Source of the DNA: Bacteroidota bacterium
GTDB taxonomy: Bacteria > Bacteroidota > Bacteroidia > AKYH767-A > OLB10
Reading direction: 5' to 3'
Assembly (NCBI GenBank): GCA_016713525.1
Contig: JADJOZ010000003.1
Coordinates: forward strand, 186,001-250,000
DNA length: 64,000 nucleotides
Positions 18,937 through 28,947 of the stretch are shown one piece after another. Position numbers and translations under genes: made by a program. The notes below the pieces were generated by a model that was given only the letters and a program-made list of their open reading frames with translations, was not told the DNA's origin and made no database searches. Each line of letters begins with the position of its first letter. The first letter of the stretch is position 1.

Positions 18937-20940
18937 TTAGTTGCTGTTAATCCTGATTGAAGCTGGTTTTGGAATGGTAAAGGAAAAGGTGCTTCCGGAG
19001 CCGGGAACCGAATGAACTGAAATTGTGCCGTTGTGTTGTTCAATTATTTTTTTACAAATTGCTAAACCGATTCCGGTACCTGTAAATTCGGAACGGTGAT
19101 GTAACCTGGTGAACATTTCGAAAATTTTATCGTGATATGCCGGATCAATTCCAATACCATTATCGGAAATTTCAAACACCCACTCATTTTCGTTTTCAGA
19201 ACAGGCGATTTTTATTTCAGGTAATGGGGTGCTTCTATACTTGACAGCATTGCTGATAAGGTTCAGCATTAACTGATGAAATCTGTTCTTTCCGGCGAAA
19301 ACATTTAATTTACTACTGCAAAGAAAACAAGCAGCAGGATCCGGGATTTCGTTTCTGAAAATGAATAGCACATTTTCAATTTCCTGACAGGCATTGAAAA
19401 ATTCAAATTCCGGGGCAGCAGTTGTAAGTCTGCTGTATTCCAGCAAATCATTTATTAACTCTTTCATCCGTTCAGCACCATCTTTGGCAAAGCCAATGTA
19501 TTCCATCGCTTTTTCGTCAAGACTTGCACTGTATTTCTTGTCGAGCAAATGCAAAAATCCTGAAATCATACGAAGTGGTTCTTTAAGATCATGAGATGCT
19601 ATGTAAGCAAATTTTTCTAATTCAGCATTTGATTGCTGTAATTCCATCGCACGTTTTTCCAGTTTTTCATTCAGTTTTCTCAGTTCAATTTCAGTTTGCT
19701 TTCTTTCTGAAATATCCTGCATAGCACCAATCATTCTGATCGCCTTACCATACTCATCTCTGATAACATGCCCTCTGTCGAAGATATAAGCGTAAGCACC
19801 GTCCTTTCGCATAAAACGATATTCGGCTTCCCATTTATGCTGATTATCGGAATGTATTACATTCCAGAAACTGGCAACTACTCTATCGCGGTCTTCTTCA
19901 TGAACATGATGTTTCCATTCTCCTAATTCAGCCAAATGTGACTCTGGTTTTATACCCACAAGATTGCTGAAAGATGCACCCCAGAAAACAGTGTTCGTTG
20001 CCACATCGTAATTCCAGATCACATCGTTGGTTGCTTTTGTTACATATCCAAAAAGTTCATTGTTTAATTTCAACTGAGCTGCTAATCTTTTGTGCTCCAA
20101 AAGTATTCCGATTGCACGACAAAATTTATTTAAATGCAACTGATGAAAACTGTCAGGCATTCGCTTTGATTTAGAATAAATACCCAGACTCCCCAATACA
20201 TTACCCGAGGAATCAAATGCAGGAAACGACCAGCAGGAAATATAACCCATTGAAGCTGCACTCTCATAGCAACCTTTCCATAGTTCACTTGTGGTGATGT
20301 CATCAACAAATACAGGATGTTTTAAAAAAGCAGCGGTTCCGCAAGAAGCTTTATTAAAGCCTGTCTCAATTCCGTTCAATTTCTCAATATAATAATCCGG
20401 AAAAAACGGTGAACACAGATTATATAGTTTAGTCCCTGATTTATCCAGCTCTAAAACAGAGGGAATAAATTCAGGGAAAATGGAATTAATACCTGTTAGC
20501 AGATGATTGAGAACAGCCTGCATTCCGTGTCCAGAGGCATTCATCGCATACACTTCCCGCTCCAGTTCTTCGCAAAGCATAGCTTGCCTTGCAGGAGTAA
20601 TATCGTTTATTAACAGGTTGCTGGAATTTTCCAGTGGGTAAATTTTTATTTGTAACCATTTTCCCGTCTCCGGAAAAAACCGATCCATTTCAGTGACCTT
20701 ATTTCCTGATACAGATTCTTTTCTGGCAAACTCAATATGATCTTGTCCCGAAGAGAGTAAGCCTGCAAAAGGTTTTCCCAATAAGTCTTCATAAGGAACA
20801 TTAAATAAATCAAGTGCAGCCTGATTAAAACTGTCGATTTTACCCTCGTAGTCCAATGAAAAGAAAGCACACTCAAATGACGCCAAAAAGGAAATCACCG
20901 TTTTTTCAATGGATTGTTTCGATTCCGTTTGTGTTGCCAT
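18937..20940 (-). CDS. PAS-GAF-PAS sensor histidine kinase
   Basis: A 667-residue soluble kinase with no transmembrane segment. Domains in order: PAS at about 15-115 (FECAFFSLDYEGKIDSFNQA), a GAF-like domain at about 130-285 (the stretch NKASCGTAAFLKHPVFVDDI is typical), a second PAS/PAC at about 295-415 (NDVIWNYDVATNTVFWGASF ... GAMQDISERK), a short coiled coil, HisKA with the phospho-accepting histidine in FAYIASHDLKEPLRM, and HATPase_c (N box LNLISNAVKY, G1 DNGIGIDP, G2 GTGIGLAICKKI). It resembles phytochrome-like or cyanobacterial hybrid kinases but has no receiver. No response regulator is adjacent, so the partner and signal are unknown. Confidence 0.9.
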   Translation of the reverse strand: MATQTESKQSIEKTVISFLASFECAFFSLDYEGKIDSFNQAALDLFNVPYEDLLGKPFAGLLSSGQDHIEFARKESVSGNKVTEMDRFFPETGKWLQIKIYPLENSSNLLINDITPARQAMLCEELEREVYAMNASGHGMQAVLNHLLTGINSIFPEFIPSVLELDKSGTKLYNLCSPFFPDYYIEKLNGIETGFNKASCGTAAFLKHPVFVDDITTSELWKGCYESAASMGYISCWSFPAFDSSGNVLGSLGIYSKSKRMPDSFHQLHLNKFCRAIGILLEHKRLAAQLKLNNELFGYVTKATNDVIWNYDVATNTVFWGASFSNLVGIKPESHLAELGEWKHHVHEEDRDRVVASFWNVIHSDNQHKWEAEYRFMRKDGAYAYIFDRGHVIRDEYGKAIRMIGAMQDISERKQTEIELRKLNEKLEKRAMELQQSNAELEKFAYIASHDLKEPLRMISGFLHLLDKKYSASLDEKAMEYIGFAKDGAERMKELINDLLEYSRLTTAAPEFEFFNACQEIENVLFIFRNEIPDPAACFLCSSKLNVFAGKNRFHQLMLNLISNAVKYRSTPLPEIKIACSENENEWVFEISDNGIGIDPAYHDKIFEMFTRLHHRSEFTGTGIGLAICKKIIEQHNGTISVHSVPGSGSTFSFTIPKPASIRINSN

Positions 20941-21061
20941 GCTGCTGGTTTGAATCGGAAAGATAAGGATTATTCTTACACTAAACTGAGCTGATTTTTT
21001 TACTAATTAAAATTTAATATATTAATAATCAATTATTTGTGGTTGTATAAGCAGATTTATC

Positions 21062-21092
21062 TTGATTTACTTAACACTGTTAAGTATTTTTG
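21062..21092 (+). promoter_or_regulatory. Promoter of the TetR gene (-33 TTG, -7 TATTTTTG)
   Basis: TTG at 21062-21064 and TATTTTTG at 21085-21092 are separated by 20 bases, matching the Bacteroidota TTG-N19/20-TAnnTTTG promoter. The ATG follows 7 bases later at 21100, implying a very short leader. Confidence 0.65.
21069..21085. promoter_or_regulatory. Probable TetR operator, site 1 (perfect inverted repeat)
   Basis: ACTTAAC-ACT-GTTAAGT is a perfect 7-bp inverted repeat around a 3-base spacer. It fills the space between the -33 and -7 boxes of the TetR promoter, the classic place for autorepression. The first 12 bases recur at 21765-21776, in front of the efflux operon. Confidence 0.7.
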
Positions 21093-21099
21093 TGCCATC

Positions 21100-21720
21100 A
21101 TGGGAATAAGTGAGAGAAAAGAAAAGCAAAAGGCAGAATTAAAGCAATTGATTCTGGATGCATCAGTAAAACTTTTTGCAGCAGAAGGGTATGAAGGGTT
21201 CTCAATGCGCAAAATTGCGGATATGATTGAGTACAGCCCCACAACGGTTTATCTCCATTATAAAGACAAAAATGAAATTCTTTTTGAATTGCATGAACTG
21301 GGATTTCAAAAAATGCAATCCTATAATATGGATTTATTTGATATTGCTAATCCATTATTAAGATTGCATAAGTTAGGAGAGAATTATATTCGTTTCGGTC
21401 TCGATTACCCTGAGTTCTATAACCTGATGTTCATTCTGCCAGCTCCTATGGAAACATTGAAAACTAAACTCGATTGTAATTGGAAATGTGGTGATGATGC
21501 ATTGCAGGTATTGAAAGGTATTATCTCTGAATGTATGGAACGGAAACTGATACAGCCAGGTGATGTAAATGTAATGGCAATGGCAATCTGGGGAATGGTG
21601 CATGGCCTGGTATCACTGGCAATTCGCGACCGCTTTGCAAAACTTGTCGACGCCTGTGATGTTGTTCCTACCATGTACAAAGCACTACACTGGATGGTGA
21701 ATGTAGTAGAAGAAAAATAG
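21100..21720 (+). CDS. TetR/AcrR-family repressor, likely controlling the adjacent RND operon
   Basis: The start at 21100 (MGISERKEKQKAELKQLILD) is chosen over one at 21037 because the promoter and operator lie between them. The 206-residue protein has the TetR helix-turn-helix at about residues 15-60 (LFAAEGYEGFSMRKIADM, YSPTTVYLHYKDKNEIL) and an all-helical ligand-binding domain resembling TetR_C_33/WHG types (GMVHGLVSLAIRDRF). It is followed 61 bp downstream, same strand, by tolC-adaptor-permease genes. Local repressors of this kind usually respond to a pump substrate. Confidence 0.9.
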   Translation: MGISERKEKQKAELKQLILDASVKLFAAEGYEGFSMRKIADMIEYSPTTVYLHYKDKNEILFELHELGFQKMQSYNMDLFDIANPLLRLHKLGENYIRFGLDYPEFYNLMFILPAPMETLKTKLDCNWKCGDDALQVLKGIISECMERKLIQPGDVNVMAMAIWGMVHGLVSLAIRDRFAKLVDACDVVPTMYKALHWMVNVVEEK

Positions 21721-21764
21721 TATTAACCGATTGTTCGAATGAACTGATATTTTTTTGAGATTTA

Positions 21765-21780
21765 ACTTAACACTGTAAAT
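21765..21780. promoter_or_regulatory. Probable TetR operator, site 2, before the efflux operon
   Basis: ACTTAACACTGT repeats the left arm, spacer and start of the right arm of site 1 exactly; the rest of the right arm (AAAT) is imperfect. It ends one base before the ATG at 21782, so a bound repressor would block transcription elongation or initiation. A TA-rich TATTTTTTTG at 21748-21757 might be the -7 region if the T run is miscounted. Confidence 0.6.
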
Positions 21781-21781
21781 A

Positions 21782-23143
21782 ATGATAACGGCATTAATAA
21801 GGAGAAGCATTTTAGCTGTATTGATAGGCGTGATTGCATCCGAAACACCTGCATTAGCACAAACTGCCATTGACAGATATGTAAAGATTGGTCTGGAAAA
21901 TAATCTGGTTTTGCAACAAAGAAATCAGGATTATGAAAGTGCCGTTTTAGCATTGCGTGAATCACGAAGTTTGTTTTTCCCAAAAGTAGATCTGATGGGT
22001 GATTATACAACCGGTGATGGTGGCCGGAATATAAGACTTCCTGTCGGGGATTTGCTCAACCCTGTTTATAGTACTTTGAATCAACTTACAGCAACGAATA
22101 ATTTCCCTCAAATTCAAAATGAAGAAATTAATTTTTTCCCTGCTAATTTTTATGATCTCAAATTAAGAACAACAGTAGCATTTTATAATTCTGATTTAAT
22201 TCAAAATCGTAAAATGAAAGCCGGGATAGCAGAAATGAAAGCATCTGAAATAGCTTCGTATAAAAGCGAACTGGTATATCAGATTAAGTCAGCATATTTC
22301 CAGTATCTCAGTTCATTAAAAGTAGTGAATGTTTATAAGAATTCTATTGAACTGGCGGAAGAAAATAAAAGAGTAAACGAACGGCTGTTTGCAAATGGCA
22401 AATCACTTCCTGCATATGTATTGAAATCCGAAAGTGAGCTGGCATCGCTGCAATCACTACTGGCAGAAGCTGACCGCAACAGTGATAATGCACGCATGTA
22501 TTTTAATTTTCTGATCAATGCATCACCCGATGCTTCCATTGATACCACATCAGCACCTGCTCCTGAAACTTCCTATATTCTCAACCTGTTAGCTGCTCCA
22601 GCGGATATTTCAAAACGCTCCGAACTACAGCAACTGAAAGAAGCATCCGCAATTCAGGAGAATTTTCTTAAAATGAAAAAAAGATATTGGCATCCCCGCT
22701 TAAATGGTTTTGCAGACTTTGGCTCGCAGGCATCAAATTTTGAATTCAACAATGATTCGCGATATTATCTGGTAGGGGTACAGCTGAATATTCCGGTTTT
22801 TTCGGCCGGAGCCAATCGGTTCCGATATGAACAGGCAAGTATTTCTTTGGAAAATCGCAAACTCGAAAATACTTACATCACCAATCAGTTGCAGCTTGCT
22901 GCATCTCAAGCCAGAAATACATTGCAGGCTATGTATTCAAAATATAATGCTGCGCTAAAGCAACTGGAAGCTGCAGCAGCATATCAGCATTTGATCAGCA
23001 GGGGGTACCGGGAAGGTGTTAATTCCTTTATTGAATCGGTTGATGCGCGGAATAGCTACACCAATGCCGCTCTTGCTGTATCAGTCTCACAATTCCAGTT
23101 AATGACAGCAATTGCATCTTATGAAAAGGAACTTGCTCAATAA
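21782..23143 (+). CDS. TolC-family outer-membrane channel of second RND system
   Basis: A 453-residue TolC-like protein with a signal peptide (SILAVLIGVIASETPALAQ). The mature part has TolC-type helical repeats: YVKIGLENNLVLQQRNQDYE at the start, the segment YLVGVQLNIPVFSAGANRFR (strand then helix, common in TolC), and YREGVNSFIESVDARNSYTN near the end. First gene of the operon 21782-27351 with its adaptor and permease following. Expression is probably controlled by the TetR protein through the operator overlapping its leader. Confidence 0.9.
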   Translation: MITALIRRSILAVLIGVIASETPALAQTAIDRYVKIGLENNLVLQQRNQDYESAVLALRESRSLFFPKVDLMGDYTTGDGGRNIRLPVGDLLNPVYSTLNQLTATNNFPQIQNEEINFFPANFYDLKLRTTVAFYNSDLIQNRKMKAGIAEMKASEIASYKSELVYQIKSAYFQYLSSLKVVNVYKNSIELAEENKRVNERLFANGKSLPAYVLKSESELASLQSLLAEADRNSDNARMYFNFLINASPDASIDTTSAPAPETSYILNLLAAPADISKRSELQQLKEASAIQENFLKMKKRYWHPRLNGFADFGSQASNFEFNNDSRYYLVGVQLNIPVFSAGANRFRYEQASISLENRKLENTYITNQLQLAASQARNTLQAMYSKYNAALKQLEAAAAYQHLISRGYREGVNSFIESVDARNSYTNAALAVSVSQFQLMTAIASYEKELAQ

Positions 23144-23190
23144 ATTTCAATGTAGAACATATCATTTTTAATGACTGAAAAAATATCACT

Positions 23191-24264
23191 ATGAAATCCT
23201 ATTTAATGTCTGTTGCTTCATTCCGGAATTCTGCCTTAGCCCTGGCAGCAGTGTTTCTGGTAAGTGCCTGTGGCACAAAAAATACGGCTGAAAACATCAA
23301 TGTATCAGAAGCAATTCCGGTTAAGCTGATGGAATTACAGTCGCAGCAAACATCCATGATCATTGATGCTACCGGCTCATTTTCTACTGATGATGAAACC
23401 TTTTTATCATTTAAAACCGGTGGTATCACAGGCGAAATTTTTGTAAGGGCAGGCGATCCGGTTCGGAAAGGACAGTTGCTTGCAACATTGGTTGTAACGG
23501 AAATTGCTGCACAGGTTAATCAGGCAAAACTGGGTTTGGCGAAAGCAACACGCGATTATGAACGTGTGAAGAATTTATATGCCGACAGTGTTGCAACACT
23601 TGAACAATTGCAGAATGCAATTACCGCAAAAGAACTGGCACAACAACAGCTGGAAGCAGCATCATTCAATCTTGAACACTCTGAAATAAGAGCAAAGAAT
23701 GATGGTGTTGTATTGCGAAAAATGGTTAATAGCGGACAGGTAGTTGCACCTGGCACACCCATTTTGCAAACCAGCAGCAAGGGAAAAGCCGATTGGATAC
23801 TGAAAGTGGCAGTCAGCGATTACCAATGGGCTGCTATCAATCCCAAAGATGAAGCAACAGTTTTTGCTGATGCATTTCCGGATAGTTCTATAGGAGGTGT
23901 CGTGCTTAGTAAATCAGAGCAAATAGATCCTTCAACCGGATCATTTATCATCGATATTCAATTGGTGAATGGTCGAAGCATGCCAATCGCATCCAGTATG
24001 TTCGGGAAAGCACGTATTCAAACTTCCGGTAAAAGTAATGTATGGAACATCCCTTATGAATCTTTATTGGATGGTAACGGATCAACCGGTTATGTTTTCG
24101 TTACCAATGATCAGAAAGTTGCCTCACGTGTTCCAGTCACTATCACAGCAATCAGGGAAAATGAAGTAGTCGTTGGGAAAGGTTTGGAAGGATATAAATA
24201 TCTGATAATCTCCGGCAGTGCTTACCTGACCGATAAGGCTTCCATTATTTCATCTTCCAAATAA
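23191..24264 (+). CDS. RND efflux periplasmic adaptor lipoprotein
   Basis: A 357-residue adaptor with a lipobox (AAVFLVSACGTK), so it is probably anchored to the inner membrane by lipid rather than a helix. The lipoyl halves are ISF-like: LSFKTGGITGEIFVRAGDPV and SEIRAKNDGVVLRKMVNSGQ. A short hairpin (TRDYERVKNLYADSVATLEQ) separates them, and beta-barrel and MP domains follow (WNIPYESLLDGNGSTGYVFV). It lies 47 bp after the channel gene and 33 bp before the permease ATG. Confidence 0.9.
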   Translation: MKSYLMSVASFRNSALALAAVFLVSACGTKNTAENINVSEAIPVKLMELQSQQTSMIIDATGSFSTDDETFLSFKTGGITGEIFVRAGDPVRKGQLLATLVVTEIAAQVNQAKLGLAKATRDYERVKNLYADSVATLEQLQNAITAKELAQQQLEAASFNLEHSEIRAKNDGVVLRKMVNSGQVVAPGTPILQTSSKGKADWILKVAVSDYQWAAINPKDEATVFADAFPDSSIGGVVLSKSEQIDPSTGSFIIDIQLVNGRSMPIASSMFGKARIQTSGKSNVWNIPYESLLDGNGSTGYVFVTNDQKVASRVPVTITAIRENEVVVGKGLEGYKYLIISGSAYLTDKASIISSSK

Positions 24265-24297
24265 CAGAAATTACTAACCATCAACTTATTTTTGAAT

Positions 24298-27200
24298 ATG
24301 AAGATTTCTGATTACGCTGTAAAAAATTATCAATTTACGCTGGTTATTTTTATCAAGGCCATCGTTGTTGGCGTAACAACGCTGCTAACAATGCCTCGTT
24401 CTGAAGATCCTGAAATTAAAGCGCCTCAGTTTCCTGTGGTAATTGTGTATCCCGGAACTTCACCAATTGACATGGAGGAACTTGTTGTTGATCCGCTCGA
24501 AACTAAAATCTCGGAGCTTGAAGATATTAAACGTATAAAAACTACCATTAAAGATGGAGTGGCAATTTTATTTGTGGAATATAAGTATGAATCCGATGTT
24601 AACGACAAGTATGCGGAACTCATTCGTGAAATAAACAGTATTCGTTCAGAACTTCCCGATGATATTCTCAGTATTGATGTGCAAAAAGTTACTCCTACCG
24701 ATGTAAATGTTTTGCAACTTGCTTTGGTTTCAGAGAATGCTCCCCGTTCTCAACTTAAAAAGTATGCCGAAAAGTTACAGGATGATCTTGAGAAAATAAC
24801 CGAATTGCAAAAAGTGAAAGTTGCAGGTTTGCCTGACCAGCAGGTGAAAATTGAATTGCAGATCGACAAGCTGGCACAGATGCGGATTCCGGTAATTGCA
24901 ATTATAAACAGCATTCAAAGTGAAATGGCCAATATCCCGGGTGGCAGTATTGTTGCCGGTCAGAAATCACTTAATGTTAAAACAAGCGGAAATTATGCAT
25001 CCATTGATGAAATTGAGAATACCGTAGTCTACAGTGTTGGCGGGAATAATGTTTTACTGAAAGATGTAGCGGATGTCAGGTATGATTACGACGAAACAAA
25101 ACATATTACCCGACTAAATGGCAAACGTGCTGTGCTTATAAACGCTGCTCAAAAATCGGGCTTTAATATTTCACAAACTCAGAAAAAATATCTGCCCGTA
25201 ATTGCAGAATTTAAAAAGGAACTACCTTCAAATATGGTTTTAATCGATCATTTCGATCAAGCCGACAATGTAAATAACAGGTTGGGCTCTTTGGGATTAG
25301 ATTTTCTAATTGCCATCCTGTTGGTTATGGTAACCTTGCTTCCTTTAGGAGGCAGAGCTGCTCTTGTGGTAATGATTTCCATCCCATTGTCACTTGCTAT
25401 AGGATTAGTAATGCTGAATGCATTCGGATTTAACATGAATCAGTTGAGTATTGTTGGACTGGTGGTTGCTTTAGGTTTATTGGTCGACGACAGCATTGTG
25501 GTAGTTGAGAATATTGAACGATGGCTTCGGGATGGTTATTCCAGAAAGGAAGCTGCCCTCAAGGCTACCAGTCAAATTGGTCTTGCCGTAATTGGTTGTA
25601 CGGCAACACTGGTAGTTGCTTTTCTGCCTCTTTTGTTTTTACCTGAAGGTGCCGGTGATTTTATACGAAGTTTACCAATGGCAGTAATTTGCAGTGTGGT
25701 TGCATCCATGATTGTATCACTTACTATTATTCCTTTTTTATCCAGTGTTTTATTGAAACAACATAGCGGGGCATCAACAGGTAACCTGTTTTTGCGAGGT
25801 ATGCAAAAAGGAATTCATACCATATACGGACCTTTTCTTGAGAAAGCATTACAACGACCCATTGCAACTGTGATCATCGCTGGAGTTGTATTTTTTGGTA
25901 GTCTCCAATTAATGCCTGTGATTGGTTTTAGTTTGTTTCCGGCGAGTGAGAAGCCACAGTTTATGGTGAACATCATAACGCCCCTTCAGTCTAATATTAC
26001 CTATACCGATAGCGTAACCCGTTATGTTGAACGCGAATTACTAAGACATAAATCCATTCAGTATTTTACCAGCAATGTAGGAAAGGGTAATCCAAGAATT
26101 TATTACAATGTGATTCCTGAAAATGAAAGAGGCGATTTTGCTCAGTTGTTTGTCCAACTGGATGATAATGTTTCACCAAAAGAAAAAATTGCTCTCATTG
26201 AAGAATTGCGTAAGAATTTCAGTAATTTTTCGGGTGCCCGCATTGAAGTCAAAAATTTTGAACAAGGACCGCCGATTGTCGCCCCGGTCGAAGTCAGATT
26301 GGAAGGTGATAATGTAGATTCATTGCGGGCAATTGCCGCGAGGGTTGAAGCGCTGTTAAAAAAGACTCCGGGAACCATTTATGTGAATAATCCGGTTGTA
26401 AATCTTAAATCAGATGTACGTCTGAAAATTAATAAAGAGAAAGCGAGTAGTCTTGGAATTCCCACAGTAAATATCGACAGAACTGTTCGTCTGGCTGTAG
26501 CCGGAATTACAATCGGATCTTTCAGCAATCAGAATAGTGATGAGTATGATATAGTTGTTTCTACTCCCAAGGCTGAGTATGCGACTATGGAAATTTTTAA
26601 TAATTTGTTTGTAAACACGAATCAGGGAGCAGCTGTTCCATTATCGCAAGTTGCCCATGCAGAACTGGAAGCCTCTCCTCTTTCAGTAAATCATCATAAT
26701 AAAGTAAGATCCGTTTCAGTAAGTGCTTTCGTTGAAAAAGGATTTCTGGCAGATAATGTTATTAAAGATGTTATTGCAACTATGGACCAGGTTGGGTTAC
26801 CCGATGGATATAATTATGTGATGGGAGGAGAGTTTGAATCGCGACAGGAATCGTTTGGTGGTTTTGGAACTATTATTATCATTACCGTATTTCTGTTTAT
26901 TGCGATTTTAATTCTGGAATTCAAGACATTTAAGAGTACGTTAATTGTACTTTCTGTTATCCCATTAGGGATGGTTGGGGCATTGGTTGCATTGTGGGTT
27001 ACAGGCAATTCGCTTTCCTTTGTGGCAATTGTTGGACTAATTGCGCTTGCAGGAATTGAAGTAAAAAATTCCATTCTGTTAGTGGACTTCACCAATCAGC
27101 TACGTAAAGAAGGTAAGCCCTTGGAGATAGCAATCCGTGAAGCAGGAGAAATACGGTTTCTTCCAATCATCCTTACAAGCATGACTGCTATTGGAGGCTT

Positions 27201-27351
27201 ATTGCCAATAGCCATTTCTACCAATCCTCTTATTTCACCACTGGCTATTGTTTTAATTGGTGGTTTAATAAGTTCCACTTTATTGTCCCGGATTGTAACT
27301 CCGGTCGTGTATAAATTAATCCCTCCGGCTGTTGAGCAGGATCCGGTTTAA
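24298..27351 (+). CDS. RND efflux permease, HAE1-like
   Basis: The ATG at 24298 is preferred to a TTG two codons earlier. The protein of 1017 residues has TM1 (FTLVIFIKAIVVGVTTLLTM), porter domain opening SEDPEIKAPQFPVVIVYPGT, the proton-relay pair in TM4 (LVVALGLLVDDSIVVVENIE), and TM10-12 (GLIALAGIEVKNSILLVDFT, ILTSMTAIGGLLPIA). The paired Asp and overall plan indicate a drug/organic exporter; its sequence is quite unlike the first permease at 13443-16532, so the two systems are not a recent duplication. Last gene of the TetR-controlled operon. Confidence 0.92.
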   Translation: MKISDYAVKNYQFTLVIFIKAIVVGVTTLLTMPRSEDPEIKAPQFPVVIVYPGTSPIDMEELVVDPLETKISELEDIKRIKTTIKDGVAILFVEYKYESDVNDKYAELIREINSIRSELPDDILSIDVQKVTPTDVNVLQLALVSENAPRSQLKKYAEKLQDDLEKITELQKVKVAGLPDQQVKIELQIDKLAQMRIPVIAIINSIQSEMANIPGGSIVAGQKSLNVKTSGNYASIDEIENTVVYSVGGNNVLLKDVADVRYDYDETKHITRLNGKRAVLINAAQKSGFNISQTQKKYLPVIAEFKKELPSNMVLIDHFDQADNVNNRLGSLGLDFLIAILLVMVTLLPLGGRAALVVMISIPLSLAIGLVMLNAFGFNMNQLSIVGLVVALGLLVDDSIVVVENIERWLRDGYSRKEAALKATSQIGLAVIGCTATLVVAFLPLLFLPEGAGDFIRSLPMAVICSVVASMIVSLTIIPFLSSVLLKQHSGASTGNLFLRGMQKGIHTIYGPFLEKALQRPIATVIIAGVVFFGSLQLMPVIGFSLFPASEKPQFMVNIITPLQSNITYTDSVTRYVERELLRHKSIQYFTSNVGKGNPRIYYNVIPENERGDFAQLFVQLDDNVSPKEKIALIEELRKNFSNFSGARIEVKNFEQGPPIVAPVEVRLEGDNVDSLRAIAARVEALLKKTPGTIYVNNPVVNLKSDVRLKINKEKASSLGIPTVNIDRTVRLAVAGITIGSFSNQNSDEYDIVVSTPKAEYATMEIFNNLFVNTNQGAAVPLSQVAHAELEASPLSVNHHNKVRSVSVSAFVEKGFLADNVIKDVIATMDQVGLPDGYNYVMGGEFESRQESFGGFGTIIIITVFLFIAILILEFKTFKSTLIVLSVIPLGMVGALVALWVTGNSLSFVAIVGLIALAGIEVKNSILLVDFTNQLRKEGKPLEIAIREAGEIRFLPIILTSMTAIGGLLPIAISTNPLISPLAIVLIGGLISSTLLSRIVTPVVYKLIPPAVEQDPV

Positions 27352-27369
27352 ATTTAATAGTAAACTATA

Positions 27370-28391
27370 ATGAATATATTTGGTAAGAATCCTTCCGGCG
27401 AGCACAAAAGACAGGTGGTTGCATCTGAACACTATGCAATGGAAGTTTTAAGAATGTCAGTGAAACAGTAATGATGTCGAAAGACTTTACCGTTGCTGCC
27501 ATGCTTAAAGAGTACATGAATATTTCTAAAGGCCGGGTTCCACAAAAACCTTTGGTATCTGTAAAATCACCTTTGATTCACCGAACTGATAGCAAGCCAT
27601 CGCTCATCTGGTTTGGTCATTCATCTTATTTCATGAGTATTGAAGGGCAGTCGGTGTTGGTGGATCCGGTCTTATCAGGGCATGCTTCTCCGTTTTCGTT
27701 TATGGTAAAAGCATTTCCAGGCTCCGATATTTATAAACCGACCGATTTTGGAGTGATCGATTTGCTGGTATTAACGCACGATCATTATGATCATCTTGAT
27801 TACAAGACACTATTTGCCCTTAAAGATAAGGTCAAGCATGTTGTCTGCTCCCTTGGAGTTGCATCACACCTGATCTTTTGGGGTTACGACAGAGCTATTA
27901 TAACCGAACTTGACTGGTGGCAATCGACAAATGTCGGTAGCTTGAAAATAACTGCAACACCGGCTCGACATTTTTCAGGACGGTTATTCAAACGGGCACA
28001 AACGTTATGGTCATCATTTGTACTTCAAAGTTCCACAAATACTATTTATATTGGAGGTGACAGCGGATACGATTCACATTTTAAAGAAATCGCAGATCGT
28101 TTTGGAAGTTTCGACCTTGCTCTTTTGGAGTGTGGGCAGTACAACAGCAAGTGGCCATTAATACACATGACACCGGAAGAATCTGTACAGGCTGGTATCG
28201 ATTTGCAAGCTAAAGTAATCATGCCGGTTCACTTTGGGAAGTTCGCACTGGCATTCCATGACTGGAATGAGCCTGTAAAAAGATTTGTTACAAGATGTAA
28301 AGCTTTAAATATTGCTTACACTACACCTATGATCGGAGACATGATTCTTCCTGATGGAAAACATCGCATGCATGAAGCATGGTATGAATAG
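27370..28391 (+). CDS. MBL-fold metallo-hydrolase (UlaG-like), frameshift near N-terminus
   Basis: A metallo-beta-lactamase fold hydrolase with LIWFGHSSYFMSIEG, the metal motif LTHDHYDHLDY (HxHxDH), a second histidine in PARHFSGR, an aspartate in IYIGGDSGYDSHF and a final histidine in IMPVHFGKFALA. The long frame starts at 27471, but 27370-27471 encodes MNIFGKNPSGEHKRQVV, the standard N-terminus of this group, in another frame. One missing base near the AAA at 27463-27466 would join them into 340 residues. Homologues are annotated as L-ascorbate-6-phosphate lactonase-like or N-acyl-phosphatidylethanolamine-hydrolysing enzymes; the real substrate is unknown. Confidence 0.85.
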
Positions 28392-28429
28392 CTTAATTTT
28401 AAAATAAGGAAATCAGTAACCTGAAGACT

Positions 28430-28888
28430 TTAAAAGGATTTCTTATTTATTTTATCTGATGCAGGAAGATATTCCGGCAGAGCCGCAGAACCATACCATT
28501 TATACATTTCAGGTTCCAGAATTCTCTCCGTTATTGCGGCATCTGTACTCATGCAACTGACAGCATCTTCAAAAGTAGTCACATTCAGAATGAATATCCC
28601 TCTGTATGTTTTATCATTCTTACTTATTGGTCCTGCTACAACCAGTTTGCCTTCTTTAACAAGCTTTTTAATATTATTCATATGACTAGCAAAACAACTG
28701 TCAACATACGCCTTATCAGTTTTGGTATTCGGACCTGTTTTTAAAATTACCAAAATATATTGCTTCATACCATATTCATCGGCACCTAACCGGTTTGCAA
28801 GCGCTGCATCATAATTCGGATTTTCTGTTTGAGCAACAACCAACGATGGAAATACGCAAATTATAAGAAGTAGCAGATAGTGTTTCAT
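28430..28888 (-). CDS. Exported YciI-like domain protein
   Basis: A 152-residue protein with a signal peptide (LLLLIICVFPSLVVAQ) followed by a YciI-like alpha+beta domain: MKQYILVILKTGPNTKTDK, SHMNNIKKLVKEGKLVVAGP and YRGIFILNVTTFEDAVSCMS. The conserved His of YciI-like proteins (here in SHMNNI) and the dimeric ferredoxin-like fold are recognisable. Members are poorly understood. The export signal is unusual for YciI but common in Bacteroidota versions. Single-gene unit; 59 bp separate it from the next gene upstream. Confidence 0.75.
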   Translation of the reverse strand: MKHYLLLLIICVFPSLVVAQTENPNYDAALANRLGADEYGMKQYILVILKTGPNTKTDKAYVDSCFASHMNNIKKLVKEGKLVVAGPISKNDKTYRGIFILNVTTFEDAVSCMSTDAAITERILEPEMYKWYGSAALPEYLPASDKINKKSF

Positions 28889-28947
28889 AGCATTTACTTT
28901 TATTAACAGATGAGAATGAATATTAATTCGGTAAGGAGATAAATTTA

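Noticed and set aside
12125..27351. Duplication of one RND operon
   Set aside because: The two permeases differ in sequence throughout, gene order differs (adaptor-permease-channel versus channel-adaptor-permease) and only one has a regulator.
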